This document shows positions 4,899 to 5,686 of a DNA stretch of 5,686 nucleotides, in pieces. The stretch lies in contig USJY01000109.1 of the NCBI GenBank assembly GCA_900555065.1, positions 1-5,686 of the forward strand, given 5' to 3'. Numbering within the stretch: the stretch's first letter is position 1; the number at the start of each line of letters is the position of its first letter. Source of the stretch: an uncultured Eubacteriales bacterium. GTDB lineage: Bacteria > Bacillota > Clostridia > Oscillospirales > UMGS1783. The position numbers were made by a program, and so were the translations under genes. Under the pieces are notes generated by a model. It searched no databases and was not told where the DNA came from. It worked only from the letters and a program-made list of their open reading frames with translations.

Positions 4899-5686
4899 TC
4901 AGGCCGGATTGATATAATAGGCCGGATTGAGCAACACGCCGTTGAGCTTCATCTCAAAATGGAGATGCGGCCCGGTGGAATTGCCCGTAGCGCCGGAGAG
5001 CGCCACCCGCTCTCCGGCCTTCACGGTCTGGCCCTGCTGTACCAGAAGCTCGCTGCAATGGGCATAAAAGGTGGTCAGTCCCCCCGTATGCCTCAGTTGG
5101 AGGTACTGGCCATAGATCTCACTCTCCCCAATATAGTCCACCGTCCCGTCCGCAAACGCCAGCACATCCGTTCCGCTGTTCACCCCCAGATCCACGCCGT
5201 TGTGAAACTTCTCGCCTCCATCCACCGGGTGTTCCCTCCAGCCGAAATCAGAGGAGATCCACCCCAGTGCCGGGGTGACCGTCTCGGTCACCCCGAGTAC
5301 CTTTAAATTGTATTTATCCATCGTCGCATTGTCCGGAAGCGCAGGGCCGTCATAGGCCATGTGCTCAACCGCCGGCTCCGGGGTGGGCGTTGGCTCCGGA
5401 CTGGGGGAGGGCTGCATGGGCACCGGCTCTCCCGGCTCCGACTGTATTCCGCCGCCGTTCAGCCAGTGGGATACCGGCGTGACACGCTGCGGATATCCGC
5501 TGAGAAAGGCATTCTGCGCCTGAAGCGTAGGCGCCTGCTCCAGCGTCAGTCCGCCGGAGACGGTCACCGTCCCGCCGCCAAACACATCTACCCACAACTC
5601 GCCCAGGGTATCCAATACCGGCTCCCCCTCTGAGATGGAGCGGCCCAAGCTGACAAAGGCAGCCCGGAAATCCGTGTCCGAATGCA
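4899..5686 (-). CDS. M23 (LytM) metallopeptidase, SpoIVFA-like position (5' truncated by window)
   Basis: The frame is open to the right edge (first full codon at 5684), so the TTG at 5648 need not be the start; 261 residues are visible. An Ala/Gly-rich extracytoplasmic-type region precedes a Pro/Glu/Ser/Thr-rich linker (about 83-104). The LytM domain follows (about 140-255): SSDFGWREHP, then HNGVD (His161, Asp165), YAH (His209) and GPHLHFE (His240, His242). The zinc ligands and catalytic histidine of active M23 endopeptidases all appear present, unlike Bacillus SpoIVFA, where the domain is degenerate. It could cleave peptidoglycan cross-links, or act in engulfment or sigma-K-type signalling. 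The very next ORF begins 2 nt later with an apparent SpoIVFB-like M50 N-terminus, which supports a spoIVFA/spoIVFB-like pair. The signal or membrane anchor would lie beyond the window. The M23 domain is certain; the sporulation role is inferred from position. Confidence 0.9.
   Translation of the reverse strand, partial: HSDTDFRAAFVSLGRSISEGEPVLDTLGELWVDVFGGGTVTVSGGLTLEQAPTLQAQNAFLSGYPQRVTPVSHWLNGGGIQSEPGEPVPMQPSPSPEPTPTPEPAVEHMAYDGPALPDNATMDKYNLKVLGVTETVTPALGWISSDFGWREHPVDGGEKFHNGVDLGVNSGTDVLAFADGTVDYIGESEIYGQYLQLRHTGGLTTFYAHCSELLVQQGQTVKAGERVALSGATGNSTGPHLHFEMKLNGVLLNPAYYINPA
4901..4930. repeat. 12-bp perfect direct repeat at the 3' end of the M23 gene
   Basis: AGGCCGGATTGA occurs at 4901-4912 and 4919-4930, separated by TATAAT. 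On the coding strand the 18-bp period encodes NPAYYI followed by NPA and stop, so the protein ends with a duplicated Asn-Pro-Ala. This looks like a small in-frame tandem duplication, probably by replication slippage, extending the usual C-terminus by a few residues. Confidence 0.8.

Noticed and set aside
3070..4917. Very long plus-strand open frame (615 codons) across the glycosyltransferase and LicD-like genes
   Set aside because: It is antisense to two genes with clear family motifs on the minus strand, has no recognisable domain, and reflects GC-rich codon bias in the opposite frame.
4913..4918. TATAAT on the plus strand, a perfect -10-like hexamer
   Set aside because: It is the spacer between two direct repeats inside the M23 coding sequence (codons for Tyr-Tyr-Ile), and any transcript would run antisense to the minus-strand M23 gene.

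Overview
The window looks like high-GC Gram-positive Clostridia DNA, probably Oscillospirales/Clostridiales. The grounds are the strong AGGAGG-type ribosome binding sites, GC-rich codon use, a flavodoxin/iron-ADH fermentative cluster, and a LytM peptidase followed by a SpoIVFB-like start, an arrangement typical of endospore-forming Firmicutes. This assignment is an inference from gene content. The window carries seven coding regions in two convergent blocks, and it may be a metagenomic contig.

Plus-strand block (1-2701). The 3' end of a flavodoxin-family gene is followed, after a 190-bp spacer, by three closely packed genes. These encode a carboxymuconolactone-decarboxylase (CMD)-like/cupin fusion protein, an 82-aa helical protein of unknown function, and an iron-dependent alcohol dehydrogenase whose ATG overlaps the previous stop by 4 nt. 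A strong Rho-independent terminator at 2743-2780 closes the block. The set resembles small redox/aldehyde-handling clusters of gut Clostridia: the flavodoxin carries electrons and the ADH interconverts aldehyde or ketone with alcohol. The substrate cannot be read from sequence.

Spacer (2781-3042). About 260 bp of GC-rich DNA with small inverted repeats and no convincing gene.

Minus-strand block (3043-5686, read right to left). The block starts with the C-terminal part of an M23 (LytM) metallopeptidase that has an intact zinc site. Two nt later comes a 283-codon ORF, and 12 nt after that a family 2 glycosyltransferase. The LicD-type transferase and the glycosyltransferase suggest a capsule, teichoic-acid or other surface-glycan locus.

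The main discovery in the window is that the 283-codon ORF appears chimeric. Its first ~38 residues look like the start of a SpoIVFB-like M50 site-2 protease, which is the expected partner directly after a SpoIVFA-like M23 gene. From about residue 37 onward it is the body of a LicD-family protein without its normal N-terminus. The switch falls near 4780-4790, just where the M50 HExxH motif should appear. This is either an in-frame recombination/deletion event or, quite plausibly, an assembly or amplification chimera. If it is a chimera, the sporulation-type genes and the glycan genes need not be neighbours in any real genome. I saw no CRISPR array, tRNA, rRNA, insertion sequence or evident new defence or mobile system.
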